Source: Escherichia whittamii
GTDB lineage: Bacteria > Pseudomonadota > Gammaproteobacteria > Enterobacterales > Enterobacteriaceae
Assembly: GCF_014836715.1 (NCBI RefSeq)
Contig: NZ_JACSQI010000001.1
Location: 502,167 to 566,166, forward strand
DNA: 64,000 nt
Reading direction: 5' to 3'
Part shown: one piece after another, positions 1 to 8,727 of the stretch
Layout: every line of letters begins with the position of its first letter
Numbering within the stretch: position 1 is the stretch's first letter
The notes under the pieces: model-generated
What the model was told of the DNA's origin: nothing
Database searches by the model: none
What the model saw: the letters and a program-made list of their open reading frames with translations, nothing else
Program-made: the position numbers and the translations under genes

Positions 1-572
1 CCGACGATGGTCGAAATTAACACCACCACGCCCGCACCCAGCACAAACCCGGCAATAGAACCGAAATCCAGCCAACTGCCCATAAAGCCGCGTTTACGGT
101 CAGGGGAGTATTCCGCAACAAATATTGACGCCCCGGTATATTCGCCCCCCACCGAGAATCCTTGCGCCATCTTACAGATCAACAACAGAATCGGTGCCCA
201 AATACCAATAGAGGCGTAGGACGGTATTAAACCAATACAAAACGTACTGATCGACATAATCACAATAGTGATCGCAAGGATCTTCTGGCGACCATATTTG
301 TCGCCCAGCATACCAAAGAAGAGCCCGCCAAGCGGTCGAATCAGAAAGGGAACGGAGAAGGTGGCAAGTGCAGCAACCATCTGCACGCTGGGGTCAGCCC
401 CCGGGAAAAAGACTTTACCTAATGCGTAGGCAACAAAACCATAAACACCAAAATCGAACCATTCCATTGCATTACCCAGCGATGCTGCAGTAATGGCTTT
501 GCGCAGTTTACCGTCATCAATAATAGTGACGTCACGAAGGGTAATCGGTTTTACTTTTTTCCTTTTCAGCAT
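1..572 (-). CDS. proP: Proline/betaine transporter ProP, 5' part only
   Basis: The first 190 codons of an osmosensory H+-solute symporter of the major facilitator superfamily. It imports proline, glycine betaine and other compatible solutes across the inner membrane under hyperosmotic stress. Read from the ATG at 572-570, the protein begins MLKRKKVKPITLRDVTIIDD and is still open at base 1, ending ...VVVLISTIV inside the transmembrane region, which matches my memory of ProP (500 aa). The C-terminal coiled coil that tunes osmosensing lies outside the window. A long upstream region (573-834) separates it from yjcZ, which reads in the same direction. Confidence 0.96.
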   Translation of the reverse strand, partial: MLKRKKVKPITLRDVTIIDDGKLRKAITAASLGNAMEWFDFGVYGFVAYALGKVFFPGADPSVQMVAALATFSVPFLIRPLGGLFFGMLGDKYGRQKILAITIVIMSISTFCIGLIPSYASIGIWAPILLLICKMAQGFSVGGEYTGASIFVAEYSPDRKRGFMGSWLDFGSIAGFVLGAGVVVLISTIV

Positions 573-834
573 AGCTATCCTCGCAGAGTAAGCCCATTTC
601 CGCACACGCCAGACAAATGACGTGGCGCCCGCAAAAGGGAAGCGGGAATTGCAGGGTGCAATCTCTGTAACAAGCGTAGCGGGTTTACTTACACGTTCCG
701 ATTAAGAACTGTACAACCAAACCAGTTGACGCCTGAATTGGGCAGTTAATGACCTTTTTACCCTACCAGCGTTTAAATTTGTGATCAACTTCACACATGA
801 ATTTCGTTAAACACTCACCAATGTAACTGATTAT
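573..834 (-). promoter_or_regulatory. proP upstream region with a CRP site
   Basis: A 262 bp gap between proP and yjcZ with no gene. TGTGA-N6-TCACA at 780-795 is a full match to the CRP consensus. Its centre lies about 215 bp upstream of the proP start codon. ProP in E. coli is known to have an osmotically controlled P1 promoter under CRP control and a Fis/RpoS-dependent P2 nearer the gene. The position fits the P1 CRP site. I cannot place the Fis sites by eye. Confidence 0.75.
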
Positions 835-1713
835 TTACACGTAATTTACAGAGAAGATTTCCTCAACCATTGCCTCCACCAGACGTTGCGCTGAACAGAG
901 CCGTGGCATCCCTACCGCAACAGTTTGCCAGCGTTGGGTCACCGACCAGCAAACGGGCTGTTTATCTGCATCGGACCACTTACCCAACCAACCTAAAAAG
1001 TCAGCATGTTCCCCACTGCTTACAGCTGTAGGTGATGTGAACCACTGGTGGTAATAATGACGAGTAGTCGGTGCCGCGTTGATACTTTCAGCCAGATATT
1101 GCGTCGCTTTCACGCGCAAATCAGCAAGCAACAACGCTGCCGCTTGCGGACTTCCCAGACGGCAGGCATCGCCAAACGCCCCCCAACGCAGTTCTTCCAG
1201 AACGATGAAACAACGTCCAGGCAGCGACCAACTGCCATACGCCCCGGCACGCCAGCGAGTAAAAATTTGCTCGCTCTGTTCGCCCGCCTGCACCAGTAAC
1301 CCTCGTTGCATTAACGCTTTTTCCTTCCAGTGACAACGGGCTGAAAACCACTCATATAAAGCGGTAATTTGCTGCTGGAGTTCCGGGAAAGCGGATTGTG
1401 GGCGGAGATCCCTTTTTTGCAGTAACGCCAGATATTGTGCGATCTGTGTCAACGCCAGATGACCGGGGTCAAGCATTGCCGCCAGTTTTTCCACCAATGC
1501 CAGGCGTAGACTAAGCGACGCATTTAACATTCCGGCATTCGCCCACGTCTGAAGCTGTGTGCGAGCAAGGATCTCCTGCATCAGTCGTTCACGAAACTGC
1601 TGCTGATGGGCATGCGGATGGCGGGTATCATCGCCCAGCGCCAGATCCACTAAAAAGCGGGGATGAACCGACTCCAGCACGCGGCCTGGGCCGTCCAGTA
1701 ACGTCTTTGTCAA
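835..1713 (-). CDS. yjcZ: YjcZ family protein of unknown function
   Basis: A 292-residue soluble-looking protein without signal peptide or membrane segments, the same length as YjcZ of E. coli K-12. No catalytic motif is visible and I cannot assign a biochemical function. The start is a TTG at 1713-1711 that overlaps the TGA of crfC (1712-1710), so translation is probably coupled to crfC and the two form one transcript. The pairing suggests a role linked to the dynamin-like CrfC, but that is inference from position only. Confidence 0.88.
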   Translation of the reverse strand: MTKTLLDGPGRVLESVHPRFLVDLALGDDTRHPHAHQQQFRERLMQEILARTQLQTWANAGMLNASLSLRLALVEKLAAMLDPGHLALTQIAQYLALLQKRDLRPQSAFPELQQQITALYEWFSARCHWKEKALMQRGLLVQAGEQSEQIFTRWRAGAYGSWSLPGRCFIVLEELRWGAFGDACRLGSPQAAALLLADLRVKATQYLAESINAAPTTRHYYHQWFTSPTAVSSGEHADFLGWLGKWSDADKQPVCWSVTQRWQTVAVGMPRLCSAQRLVEAMVEEIFSVNYV

Positions 1714-3938
1714 TACTGTTCTGCCGTGAAAAGAGTTTGAATATCATCGCGTAACAACTGAGAGTCCGTATAAATCCAGCCGTGCGTTGTTGCAGCCTGC
1801 TGCAATTGCTGCTGCATTATTTTCACCACGGATTCATTTTGCTGTCGCAAAGCCAGACTTTCGCGTAAACGCGTGTGTAATTCCGTCAAACATACAGCGA
1901 AATCAGCGAAAAATGTGCTCATCCCTGCCGTGACAGAATCATCGACCTGAACCGCCAAAACTTTAGCCATTTGTTGGCAATAGAGGTCAAATTCTTCGGT
2001 CAACGTACGTTGTAGCACACTGTAATCAACGGCCTTTTTCGTAGATTTCTCATTACTCTGTCCCCAGTCAGGTTGATTCAACCAGCGCGAGAACGTCTCG
2101 CGTACAACGCCTAAACGGGTGACCTGCTCATCCGGCATTTCCTGAGGCGATATTGCATCGTTGAATAGCTGACGAGTATTGAAGTGGGGAACCGCGCTGC
2201 GAAAAACAGGAAAATCAAATCCAGGGCGAAACCCAGACTCACTCAATGCCACTTTAACCCGTTGCTCAATGGGACGAATAACATCAGTTAGTACCCGGCA
2301 AAGAGTTGATTCCAGTTCAGCAAAACGCAACGTGAAATCCCGGCTGATTTTGGTCTGCGCCGTCTGTAACAGTGTCTCGCAGCGAGTGCGAATCTCGCTT
2401 AATGGCCACGAATCATGTTGAAACAGCGCGGCTAACTGGGCATTCACCTCATCTTGCTGCTGACGCAAAAAATCGTTGGCTGATGCCAGGGCCAGCTCAA
2501 TTTCATGTTGAATCTCACCGCTCACCTGCGCCTGATTGAGTTGCAATAGCTGCAAGTTTTCTTCGAGTTGGTGGATATTTTGCCGCAATTGTTCGCAGGC
2601 GACAGTCAGACCGTGGGCGCGAAAATCAAGGTATTCCCGCGCCTGCTGGGCGTAATTCAACAACTTATGCGAGGCAGAACGCAGAGCGTACAACGACGCG
2701 TTGGCATACGCGGCATGAAGCAACGCCTGCACCGGCTGTTCGAATAACGAGTCTTCCCACAATTGCTCAACGGCATGGCGAATATGGTCGATATCCTCCA
2801 GATCCGCGTTACGCCAGCGCCTGCCGAGCGCCGCATGGGCAAAATCCTCCACCCAGCGTTGCTGTTGAGGATCCGGCAGCCTGCCGCTGCTAGCTAACTC
2901 ATGGCGCGCCCGATTCGCCAGATAGCCCCACATCGACGATACCGGAAATATCTGCCCTGGCGTAACACAGCCTTTCATCAACGTCCCGGAAATCAGCGCC
3001 CGCACCTGTTCGGCATCGTCGCTGTTACGATCCTGCTGATCGAATTTATTGACCAATACATACAGCGGCACCGACTTGCCGACGGCCATAACCGCCGCGC
3101 GCACCTCTTCATCGGAGATCGATTTCAGTTGCGTATAATCCATCACCGCCAGCACCGCAGAAGCGCGCGCCAGCTGCTCATTAAGCATTTTTTGCAGATG
3201 TGGTTGCCCGGCTTCGTTTGGCCCGGGAGTATCCAGTAATGTTAACTGCCCCGGATAACTTTCCAGCCCCGCCAGATGGACGAATTCCACTTCAATCACC
3301 GGGATATGTTCAATAGCTGCGTAAGCAGAAAAAGGAAAATCGACGTCCAGCGCTTTCGCCAGGCGCACCAAATCATTCAAACTTTTCAGACAATGAAAAA
3401 TAGGCTGGGCGCCCTGGTAATATTTTTCGAAAGCGACGCCATTTTCGATCCGCTGCATAAGTGCACGCATATCTTTATCTATTTCCAGCAGATCGGCCAG
3501 ATGCTTAATATCGTAATCACGCAGGCGCTGTTGTAATTGTTGGATTAAACAGTCAACTGGCGAGACATGCGAAAAATGCAGCACCGGTTCTTTTTGTCCC
3601 GGCGTATGGCGAATAAGCGTTGGCAGCGCAGTCATAGGGCGATTGCGATTAGGAAGAACCTCTGTGCCAACAATGGCATTAATGGTCGTTGATTTCCCTG
3701 CTTTCATAGTGCCGACAATCGCCAGCACCATTTCCAGACGGGAAATTTTACGCAGCTCATTATTCAGCATCACGTGACGCTCGACGATATTATGCTGACT
3801 CCAGGGTAAAGTCAGTGGCGGTGCATCTTCTCCAGGTACAGTGAGAGGCATTTTTTCCAGTAACTGCAACTGTTGTCGGGAAAGCAGTAACAAACGTTCC
3901 GCCTCCTGACTTAACTCATATATTGTCTGTGTGCACAT
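1710..3938 (-). CDS. crfC: Dynamin-like clamp-binding protein CrfC (YjdA)
   Basis: A 742-residue dynamin-like GTPase. In E. coli, CrfC is reported to bind the DNA polymerase sliding clamp and to promote equipartitioning of nascent replication forks. The G1 loop GTMKAGKS is at residues 76-83, the G3 motif LDTPG at 235-239 and the G4 motif NKFD at 297-300. The second half (about 420-540) is rich in Gln, Leu and Glu and looks like helical stalk or coiled coil. Near residue 41 the sequence reads PLTLPW, whereas I recall QLALPW in K-12, the proposed clamp-binding motif, so the key Gln would be missing. It is first in a unit with yjcZ, which overlaps its stop codon. Confidence 0.93.
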   Translation of the reverse strand: MCTQTIYELSQEAERLLLLSRQQLQLLEKMPLTVPGEDAPPLTLPWSQHNIVERHVMLNNELRKISRLEMVLAIVGTMKAGKSTTINAIVGTEVLPNRNRPMTALPTLIRHTPGQKEPVLHFSHVSPVDCLIQQLQQRLRDYDIKHLADLLEIDKDMRALMQRIENGVAFEKYYQGAQPIFHCLKSLNDLVRLAKALDVDFPFSAYAAIEHIPVIEVEFVHLAGLESYPGQLTLLDTPGPNEAGQPHLQKMLNEQLARASAVLAVMDYTQLKSISDEEVRAAVMAVGKSVPLYVLVNKFDQQDRNSDDAEQVRALISGTLMKGCVTPGQIFPVSSMWGYLANRARHELASSGRLPDPQQQRWVEDFAHAALGRRWRNADLEDIDHIRHAVEQLWEDSLFEQPVQALLHAAYANASLYALRSASHKLLNYAQQAREYLDFRAHGLTVACEQLRQNIHQLEENLQLLQLNQAQVSGEIQHEIELALASANDFLRQQQDEVNAQLAALFQHDSWPLSEIRTRCETLLQTAQTKISRDFTLRFAELESTLCRVLTDVIRPIEQRVKVALSESGFRPGFDFPVFRSAVPHFNTRQLFNDAISPQEMPDEQVTRLGVVRETFSRWLNQPDWGQSNEKSTKKAVDYSVLQRTLTEEFDLYCQQMAKVLAVQVDDSVTAGMSTFFADFAVCLTELHTRLRESLALRQQNESVVKIMQQQLQQAATTHGWIYTDSQLLRDDIQTLFTAEQY

Positions 3939-4335
3939 GGAAAGTTCTTCCTTAAAGCAAATTTTATTACTTTTATTTAGCCAGATCGTTTTTTAGTTCT
4001 GTTTTCGGCTTTTATAATTACTGCGGGAAATAATTTATATTTAACTTATTTTTTTATTGGAATGACGAAGCCCCTTCCGACAAATTTAAAACGTCAGAAA
4101 GATAAAAAACAATTAAATAAAAAAAAGAACAAGAATAAAGTTAACCTTATCTCAAATAATAAACTGAGGCAAAAAGATTATTTTCTTTTTGTCTTCTCTT
4201 TCAAATGAAAACGATCGTCGTCTAAAATCAGCAGTACCCCCGACAAACTCAGGGATTTTGTGTATAATTGCGGCCTTTTTCGGCAATCTGCCGTTTTTTG
4301 GCGCTTTTGCCCCGCTGACTTTTGAGGAAATCCAC
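3939..4335 (+). promoter_or_regulatory. AT-rich divergent region between crfC and yjdM
   Basis: 397 bp without a gene that I can support. For yjdM (rightward) there is a TATAAT at 4263-4268, preceded 17 bp upstream by a weak -35 (CCGACA, 4240-4245). That gives a plausible sigma-70 promoter about 70 bp before the ATG. The crfC side (3940-4190) is strongly AT-rich with long A and T runs, and I cannot choose a promoter there. Frames open through the yjdM leader have no ribosome binding site and look spurious. Confidence 0.5.
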
Positions 4336-4671
4336 ATGTCATTACCACACTGCCCAAAATGCAACTCCGAATACACTTACGAAGATAACGGCATGTACAT
4401 CTGCCCGGAATGCGCCTACGAATGGAACGACGCAGAACCTGCACAGGAAAGTGACGAGCTGATCGTTAAAGATGCTAACGGCAATCTGCTGGCTGACGGC
4501 GACAGCGTTACCATCATTAAAGATCTAAAGGTGAAAGGTAGCTCTTCAATGCTGAAGATCGGCACCAAAGTGAAAAACATCCGTCTGGTTGAAGGCGACC
4601 ACAACATCGATTGCAAAATCGACGGTTTTGGTCCGATGAAACTGAAATCTGAGTTCGTGAAAAAGAACTGA
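4336..4671 (+). CDS. yjdM: Zinc-ribbon protein YjdM (PhnA family)
   Basis: A 111-residue cytosolic protein of the PhnA/YjdM family. It has an N-terminal zinc ribbon (Cys6, Cys9, Cys23, Cys26) and a C-terminal SH3-like domain rich in Lys and Gly. Despite its old name, E. coli phnA is not needed for phosphonate use and its function is unknown. The start at 4336 follows TTTGAGGAAA, a good ribosome binding site; an upstream in-frame extension to 4189 crosses the likely promoter and is not credible. It is followed by a BIME and yjdN in the same direction. Confidence 0.93.
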
Positions 4672-4699
4672 TTGTATTGCTCAATGTAATATTGGCACG

Positions 4700-4865
4700 T
4701 AATCGGTAGGCCGGATAAGGCGCTCGCGCCGCATCCGGCAACGGTGCCGAATGCCTGATGCGACGCTCGCGCGTCTTATCAGGCCTACAAATTCCCACAC
4801 CATCCGGCAACTGTGCTAAATGCCTGATGCGACGCTTGCCGCGTCTTATCTGGCCTACTCGTCAT
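4700..4865. repeat. BIME (REP cluster) between yjdM and yjdN
   Basis: Several REP palindromes in alternating orientation: GGCCGGATAAGGCG near 4710, GCCTGATGCGACG at about 4754 and again at about 4822, and GTCTTATCAGGCCTAC near 4773. Such elements form stable hairpins in mRNA, can protect upstream transcripts from 3' decay and can bind gyrase or Pol I. Here it would separate yjdM from yjdN in expression. Confidence 0.88.
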
Positions 4866-4919
4866 CTGTACAAAATTCAAACTACACTTAACTGACTTCT
4901 CTTCACTGAGGTCACCATC

Positions 4920-5363
4920 ATGCCGTTAAGTCCCTACATCTCTTTTGCCGGTAACTGTGCCGACGCCATTGCTTATTATCAACGCACATTGGGCGCGGAG
5001 CTGCTCTATAAAATCAGCTTCGGTGAAATGCCAAAATCAGCGCAGGAAAGCGCCGAGGGCTGCCCTTCTGGTATGCAATTTCCCGATACCGCCATCGCCC
5101 ATGCTAACGTGCGCATTGCCGGAAGCGACATCATGATGAGTGATGCCATGCCGTCAGGAAAAGCCAGCTACTCCGGCTTTACGCTGGTGCTCGATTCACA
5201 ACAGGTCGAGGAAGGGAAACGCTGGTTTGACAACCTTGCCGCCCACGGAAAAATCGAAATGGACTGGCAGGAAACCTTCTGGGCGCATGGCTTCGGCAAA
5301 GTCACCGATAAATATGGCGTGCCATGGATGATTAATGTCGTTAAACAACAACCAACGCAATAA
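4920..5363 (+). CDS. yjdN: VOC/glyoxalase-fold protein YjdN (PhnB family)
   Basis: A 147-residue protein of the PhnB subgroup of the vicinal-oxygen-chelate fold. It starts PLSPYISFAGNCADAIAYYQ and contains the family's W-x-x-x-FGKVTDKYGVPWMIN ending. Function is unknown; relatives include 3-demethylubiquinone methyltransferase-like domains. The start at 4920 follows CACTGAGGTCACC. In K-12 this gene stands just upstream of the phnCDEFGHIJKLMNOP phosphonate operon. Here no phn gene follows, and the next gene is the convergent yjdP. Confidence 0.92.
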   Translation: MPLSPYISFAGNCADAIAYYQRTLGAELLYKISFGEMPKSAQESAEGCPSGMQFPDTAIAHANVRIAGSDIMMSDAMPSGKASYSGFTLVLDSQQVEEGKRWFDNLAAHGKIEMDWQETFWAHGFGKVTDKYGVPWMINVVKQQPTQ

Positions 5364-5510
5364 TCAGCCGGGAGGCCCGTCCTCCCGCTTTGCCAGCAGA
5401 CGTTATTGTTGCAAGTGACCGAAGTCGAGGAGTCACTGACGATTCTGGCGACAAGCATTGCGGATAAACTGGAGCTGGAATTAACCAGCTATCAGACAAA
5501 AACAATCCGA
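5364..5510. other. Junction where the phnC-phnP operon is missing
   Basis: Only 147 bp separate the yjdN stop from the convergent yjdP stop. K-12 has the 14-gene phosphonate C-P lyase operon here. A GC-rich hairpin with CGGGAGG/CCTCCCG arms at 5369-5387 may terminate yjdN, though it lacks a strong T run. Bases 5406-5500 are open on the plus strand, but I do not recognise the peptide as PhnC or PhnP. No direct repeat, IS end or Pho box is visible, so how the deletion (or the lack of insertion) arose cannot be read. Confidence 0.65.
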
Positions 5511-5840
5511 CTAACGCCCATACTCATCTTCCATTCTCCGCTCTTCATCTTCCAGTTGCCGACGCTCCTGATCAAGCTGGCGCTGGCGGTCGTCCAGCTG
5601 CCTACGGCGATCTTCAAACTGGCGGCGGCGGTCGTCATACTGTCTGCGACGATCGTCGCTCACTTCACGCTGCCAGCCGTCGTCGCGCGAATCTTCATAG
5701 TCTCGCCCACGGTCAGGGTTATAAGCGTCGTTAATCGCCTGCTGAATATTGCCAATGGTGTCGTCGATAATATCGGCCTGGGCCGGAACGGCACTCAGCG
5801 TGAGCTGGATAAATAAAAGAAATAGCGGATAGCGTTTCAT
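5511..5840 (-). CDS. yjdP: Secreted Arg/Gln/Asp-rich repeat protein YjdP
   Basis: A 109-residue protein with a Sec signal peptide (MKRYPLFLLFIQLTLSAVPAQA, about 22 residues). The mature chain, from about residue 50 on, consists of short repeats such as RRQ-(Y/F/L)-DDR. The charged heptad-like spacing suggests one long helix or coiled coil in the periplasm. It matches K-12 YjdP in length and composition. Its function is unknown. It is convergent with yjdN and lies downstream of rpiB with its own gap of 68 bp. Confidence 0.9.
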   Translation of the reverse strand: MKRYPLFLLFIQLTLSAVPAQADIIDDTIGNIQQAINDAYNPDRGRDYEDSRDDGWQREVSDDRRRQYDDRRRQFEDRRRQLDDRQRQLDQERRQLEDEERRMEDEYGR

Positions 5841-5908
5841 TAGCCAACCTCAGAAAAAAACTCTATCCACATTAGTCATTACTCATCCATACACATAGTG
5901 GATGAATC

Positions 5909-6358
5909 TCAATTCCTTCGCTGCTCAATTGCCGTAATCGCCTCTACACGTTGTTGATGGCGACCACCTTCGTATTGCGCGCCCAGCCACGCGTCCACAA
6001 TCATTTTCGCCAGTTCGAGGCCAACCACCCGTGAACCAAAGGCCAGCACGTTGGTGTCGTTATGTTGCCGCGAGAGTTGCGCGGAATAAGGTTCACTACA
6101 GACGACCGCGCGAATCCCGGCAAACTTGTTCGCTGCTATCGAAATACCGACACCAGTACCACAAATCAAAATCCCGCCATCAACCTCTCCGCCAGCAACT
6201 GCCAGTGCGACTTGACTGGCGTAATGCGGATAATCAGTACGCTCTGACGACCAGGTCCCTTTATCAATCACTTCAACGCCACGCTCAACTAAATGTGCCA
6301 CTATTTCATGTTTTAAAATGAAACCGACATGATCACAGCCAAATGCAATCTTTTTCAT
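5909..6358 (-). CDS. rpiB: Ribose-5-phosphate isomerase B / allose-6-phosphate isomerase
   Basis: A 149-residue RpiB/LacAB-family sugar-phosphate isomerase. It interconverts ribose 5-phosphate and ribulose 5-phosphate, and also allose 6-phosphate to allulose 6-phosphate, which feeds AlsE. The N-terminal FGCDHVG loop, the catalytic Cys66 in ILICGTGVG and His99 in SRQHNDTN are all present. It is divergent from alsR, whose product (RpiR/AlsR) represses rpiB in E. coli. The start at 6358 is the family start (MKKIAFGCDH). Confidence 0.96.
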   Translation of the reverse strand: MKKIAFGCDHVGFILKHEIVAHLVERGVEVIDKGTWSSERTDYPHYASQVALAVAGGEVDGGILICGTGVGISIAANKFAGIRAVVCSEPYSAQLSRQHNDTNVLAFGSRVVGLELAKMIVDAWLGAQYEGGRHQQRVEAITAIEQRRN

Positions 6359-6716
6359 TCATCTTCCCCGCTCGCGCAAAACTTCACAGTTAAAAAACAT
6401 TTGTGATGTAAATGAATTAAAAACACCCATAATCGATGAAAACCGCCTTCCTGACCTGTTTTACAGAGTTAAATTCGGCAGCGCAATAGCGTTAAAGACA
6501 CTCGCTATCCAGAAAGCTCTATCATCTAAAAAACAAGAAAAACAAATAAACTCATGTTTTTAAAGTGATTAAATAAAGTAATATTTTAAGTTACTCGCTT
6601 TTTTTCACAATAAAACAAACTTTATAAATTTTATTTTTTTGTGAAGTTACCAGCATCTTTTCTGTTCTTGCTGTGGTGATATAGTGGCGTCTTCAATTCA
6701 AGGACAAGAGAACGTG
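6359..6716. promoter_or_regulatory. rpiB/alsR divergent control region
   Basis: 358 bp between divergent rpiB and alsR, without a gene. The middle (about 6530-6660) is very AT-rich. TGTGA half-sites occur near 6401 and 6640 and may be CRP sites, but neither has a full second half. AlsR is known to repress both sides in the absence of allose, so its operators should lie here; I cannot point to them with confidence. Confidence 0.5.
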
Positions 6717-7607
6717 ATGAGCCAGTCAGAGTTTGATTCAGCGCTTCCGAACGGTATCGGGTTAGCGCCTTACCTGCGAATGAAGCAGGAAGGGATGACA
6801 GAAAACGAAAGCCGCATCGTGGAGTGGTTACTCAAACCAGGTAACCTGAGTTGTGCACCCGCAATTAAAGATGTCGCAGAAGCTCTGGCGGTATCTGAAG
6901 CGATGATAGTTAAGGTATCAAAGCTGTTGGGGTTTAGCGGCTTTCGTAACTTACGCAGTGCGCTGGAAGATTATTTTTCTCAGTCAGAACAGGTATTACC
7001 TTCCGAGCTGGCTTTTGATGAAGCGCCGCAGGATGTGGTGAATAAGGTATTTAACATCACTTTACGCACCATTATGGAAGGCCAGTCGATCGTCAACGTT
7101 GATGAGATCCACCGTGCCGCTCGCTTTTTCTATCAGGCCAGACAGCGGGATTTGTACGGTGCCGGAGGATCAAATGCTATCTGTGCTGATGTACAGCACA
7201 AGTTCTTGCGTATTGGCGTACGCTGTCAGGCCTATCCGGACGCTCACATCATGATGATGTCCGCTTCGTTGTTACAGGAAGGAGATGTTGTGCTGGTAGT
7301 GACCCATTCCGGGCGAACCAGTGATGTAAAAGCGGCCGTAGAACTGGCAAAAAAGAACGGGGCAAAAATTATTTGTATAACGCATAGCTATCATTCACCA
7401 ATAGCGAAACTGGCCGATTATATTATTTGCTCACCTGCCCCGGAAACGCCGTTATTAGGTCGAAATGCCTCGGCAAGAATATTACAACTGACTTTGCTGG
7501 ACGCGTTTTTTGTTTCTGTTGCCCAACTCAATATTGAACAGGCCAATATTAATATGCAAAAAACTGGCGCAATTGTTGATTTCTTTTCACCAGGCGCGCT
7601 GAAATAA
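6717..7607 (+). CDS. alsR: Allose/rpiB repressor AlsR (RpiR)
   Basis: A 296-residue RpiR-family regulator with an N-terminal helix-turn-helix (about residues 25-85, including DVAEALAVSEAMIVKVSKLL) and a C-terminal SIS sugar-phosphate-binding domain (about 130-250, with GAGGSNAICADVQ and VTHSGRTSDV). It represses rpiB and the als genes until an allose-derived ligand is present. The start at 6717 (MSQSEFDSAL) is the known one; an in-frame extension to 6684 adds 11 unsupported residues. It leads the alsRBACEK transcription unit. Confidence 0.95.
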   Translation: MSQSEFDSALPNGIGLAPYLRMKQEGMTENESRIVEWLLKPGNLSCAPAIKDVAEALAVSEAMIVKVSKLLGFSGFRNLRSALEDYFSQSEQVLPSELAFDEAPQDVVNKVFNITLRTIMEGQSIVNVDEIHRAARFFYQARQRDLYGAGGSNAICADVQHKFLRIGVRCQAYPDAHIMMMSASLLQEGDVVLVVTHSGRTSDVKAAVELAKKNGAKIICITHSYHSPIAKLADYIICSPAPETPLLGRNASARILQLTLLDAFFVSVAQLNIEQANINMQKTGAIVDFFSPGALK

Positions 7608-7615
7608 GAAAAGGT

Positions 7616-7635
7616 AATCCCGTGACAGCGGGATT
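7616..7635 (+). promoter_or_regulatory. Hairpin between alsR and alsB
   Basis: AATCCCG and CGGGATT form a 7-bp perfect stem with a 6-base loop in the 57-bp alsR-alsB gap. There is no T run, so it does not look like an intrinsic terminator. It could mark an mRNA processing or stabilising site that lets alsB be expressed more strongly than alsR; that role is inference. Confidence 0.5.
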
Positions 7636-7664
7636 CCTTCTTCCCTTACCGTGAGAACATTATT

Positions 7665-8600
7665 ATGAATAAATATCTGAAATATTTCAGCGGCACACTC
7701 GTGGGCTTAATGTTGTCAACCAGCGCTATTGCTGCCGCCGAATATGCTGTCGTATTGAAAACGCTCTCCAACCCATTTTGGGTAGATATGAAAAAAGGCA
7801 TTGAAGATGAAGCAAAAACGCTGGGCGTCAGCGTCGATATTTTTGCTTCGCCATCAGAGGGTGATTTTCAGTCCCAGCTACAGCTATTCGAAGATCTCAG
7901 TAATAAAAATTATAAAGGCATCGCCTTCGCGCCATTATCCTCAGTGAATCTGGTTATGCCTGTCGCTCGCGCATGGAAAAAAGGCATTTATCTGGTCAAT
8001 CTCGATGAAAAAATCGACATGGATAACCTGAAAAAAGCAGGCGGCAATGTGGAAGGTTTTGTCACCACCGATAACGTTGCCGTCGGGGCGAAAGGCGCGT
8101 CGTTCATTATTGACAAGCTGGGTGCCGAAGGGGGGGAAGTTGCAATTATTGAGGGTAAAGCCGGTAATGCCTCCGGCGAAGCACGTCGTAATGGCGCCAC
8201 CGAAGCCTTCAAAAAAGCAAGTCAGATCAAGCTTGTCGCCAGCCAACCTGCCGACTGGGACCGCATTAAAGCGCTGGATGTCGCCACCAACGTGTTGCAA
8301 CGCAATCCGAATATTAAAGCGATCTATTGCGCGAACGACACGATGGCAATGGGTGTCGCTCAGGCAGTCGCAAACGCCGGAAAAACGGGCAAAGTGTTGG
8401 TCGTCGGTACAGACGGCATTCCGGAAGCCCGCAAAATGGTAGAGGCCGGACAAATGACCGCGACGGTTGCCCAGAACCCGGCGGATATCGGCGCAACAGG
8501 GCTGAAGCTGATGGTTGACGCAGAGAAATCTGGCAAGGTTATCCCGCTGAATAAAGCACCGGAATTTAAATTGGTCGATTCCATCCTGGTCACTCAATAA
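7665..8600 (+). CDS. alsB: D-allose-binding periplasmic protein
   Basis: A 311-residue periplasmic binding protein of the ribose/galactose (peripla_BP_4) family. The signal peptide is about 23 residues, cut after STSAIA. The fold hallmarks are visible: LKTLSNPFWVDMKKG at the start, FAPLSSVNL, and CANDTMAMGVAQA with VVGTDGIPEARK in the second lobe. It delivers D-allose to the AlsC/AlsA ABC importer. The REP-containing gap downstream may stabilise its message and favour excess binding protein. Confidence 0.96.
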   Translation: MNKYLKYFSGTLVGLMLSTSAIAAAEYAVVLKTLSNPFWVDMKKGIEDEAKTLGVSVDIFASPSEGDFQSQLQLFEDLSNKNYKGIAFAPLSSVNLVMPVARAWKKGIYLVNLDEKIDMDNLKKAGGNVEGFVTTDNVAVGAKGASFIIDKLGAEGGEVAIIEGKAGNASGEARRNGATEAFKKASQIKLVASQPADWDRIKALDVATNVLQRNPNIKAIYCANDTMAMGVAQAVANAGKTGKVLVVGTDGIPEARKMVEAGQMTATVAQNPADIGATGLKLMVDAEKSGKVIPLNKAPEFKLVDSILVTQ

Positions 8601-8609
8601 AACTGAATT

Positions 8610-8698
8610 ACGCCGGATGATGATGCTAATGAAGTGTCTTATCCGGCCAACAAAATAACCTGAACGTAGACCTGATAAGCGTAGCCCATCAGGCAATA
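8610..8698. repeat. REP pair between alsB and alsA
   Basis: Two REP-like palindromic units (GCCGGATGAT...CTTATCCGGCC, about 8612-8649, and GACCTGATAAGCG...CATCAGGC, about 8669-8696) fill most of the 127-bp gap. As in other binding-protein-first transport operons, this is well placed to protect the alsB transcript and lower expression of alsA. Confidence 0.85.
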
Positions 8699-8727
8699 AC
8701 ACGATATTTAGTGCAGAGAGGTTATTT

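Noticed and set aside
4189-4335. N-terminal extension of YjdM
   Set aside because: It crosses the likely promoter and a better ribosome binding site stands before ATG 4336.
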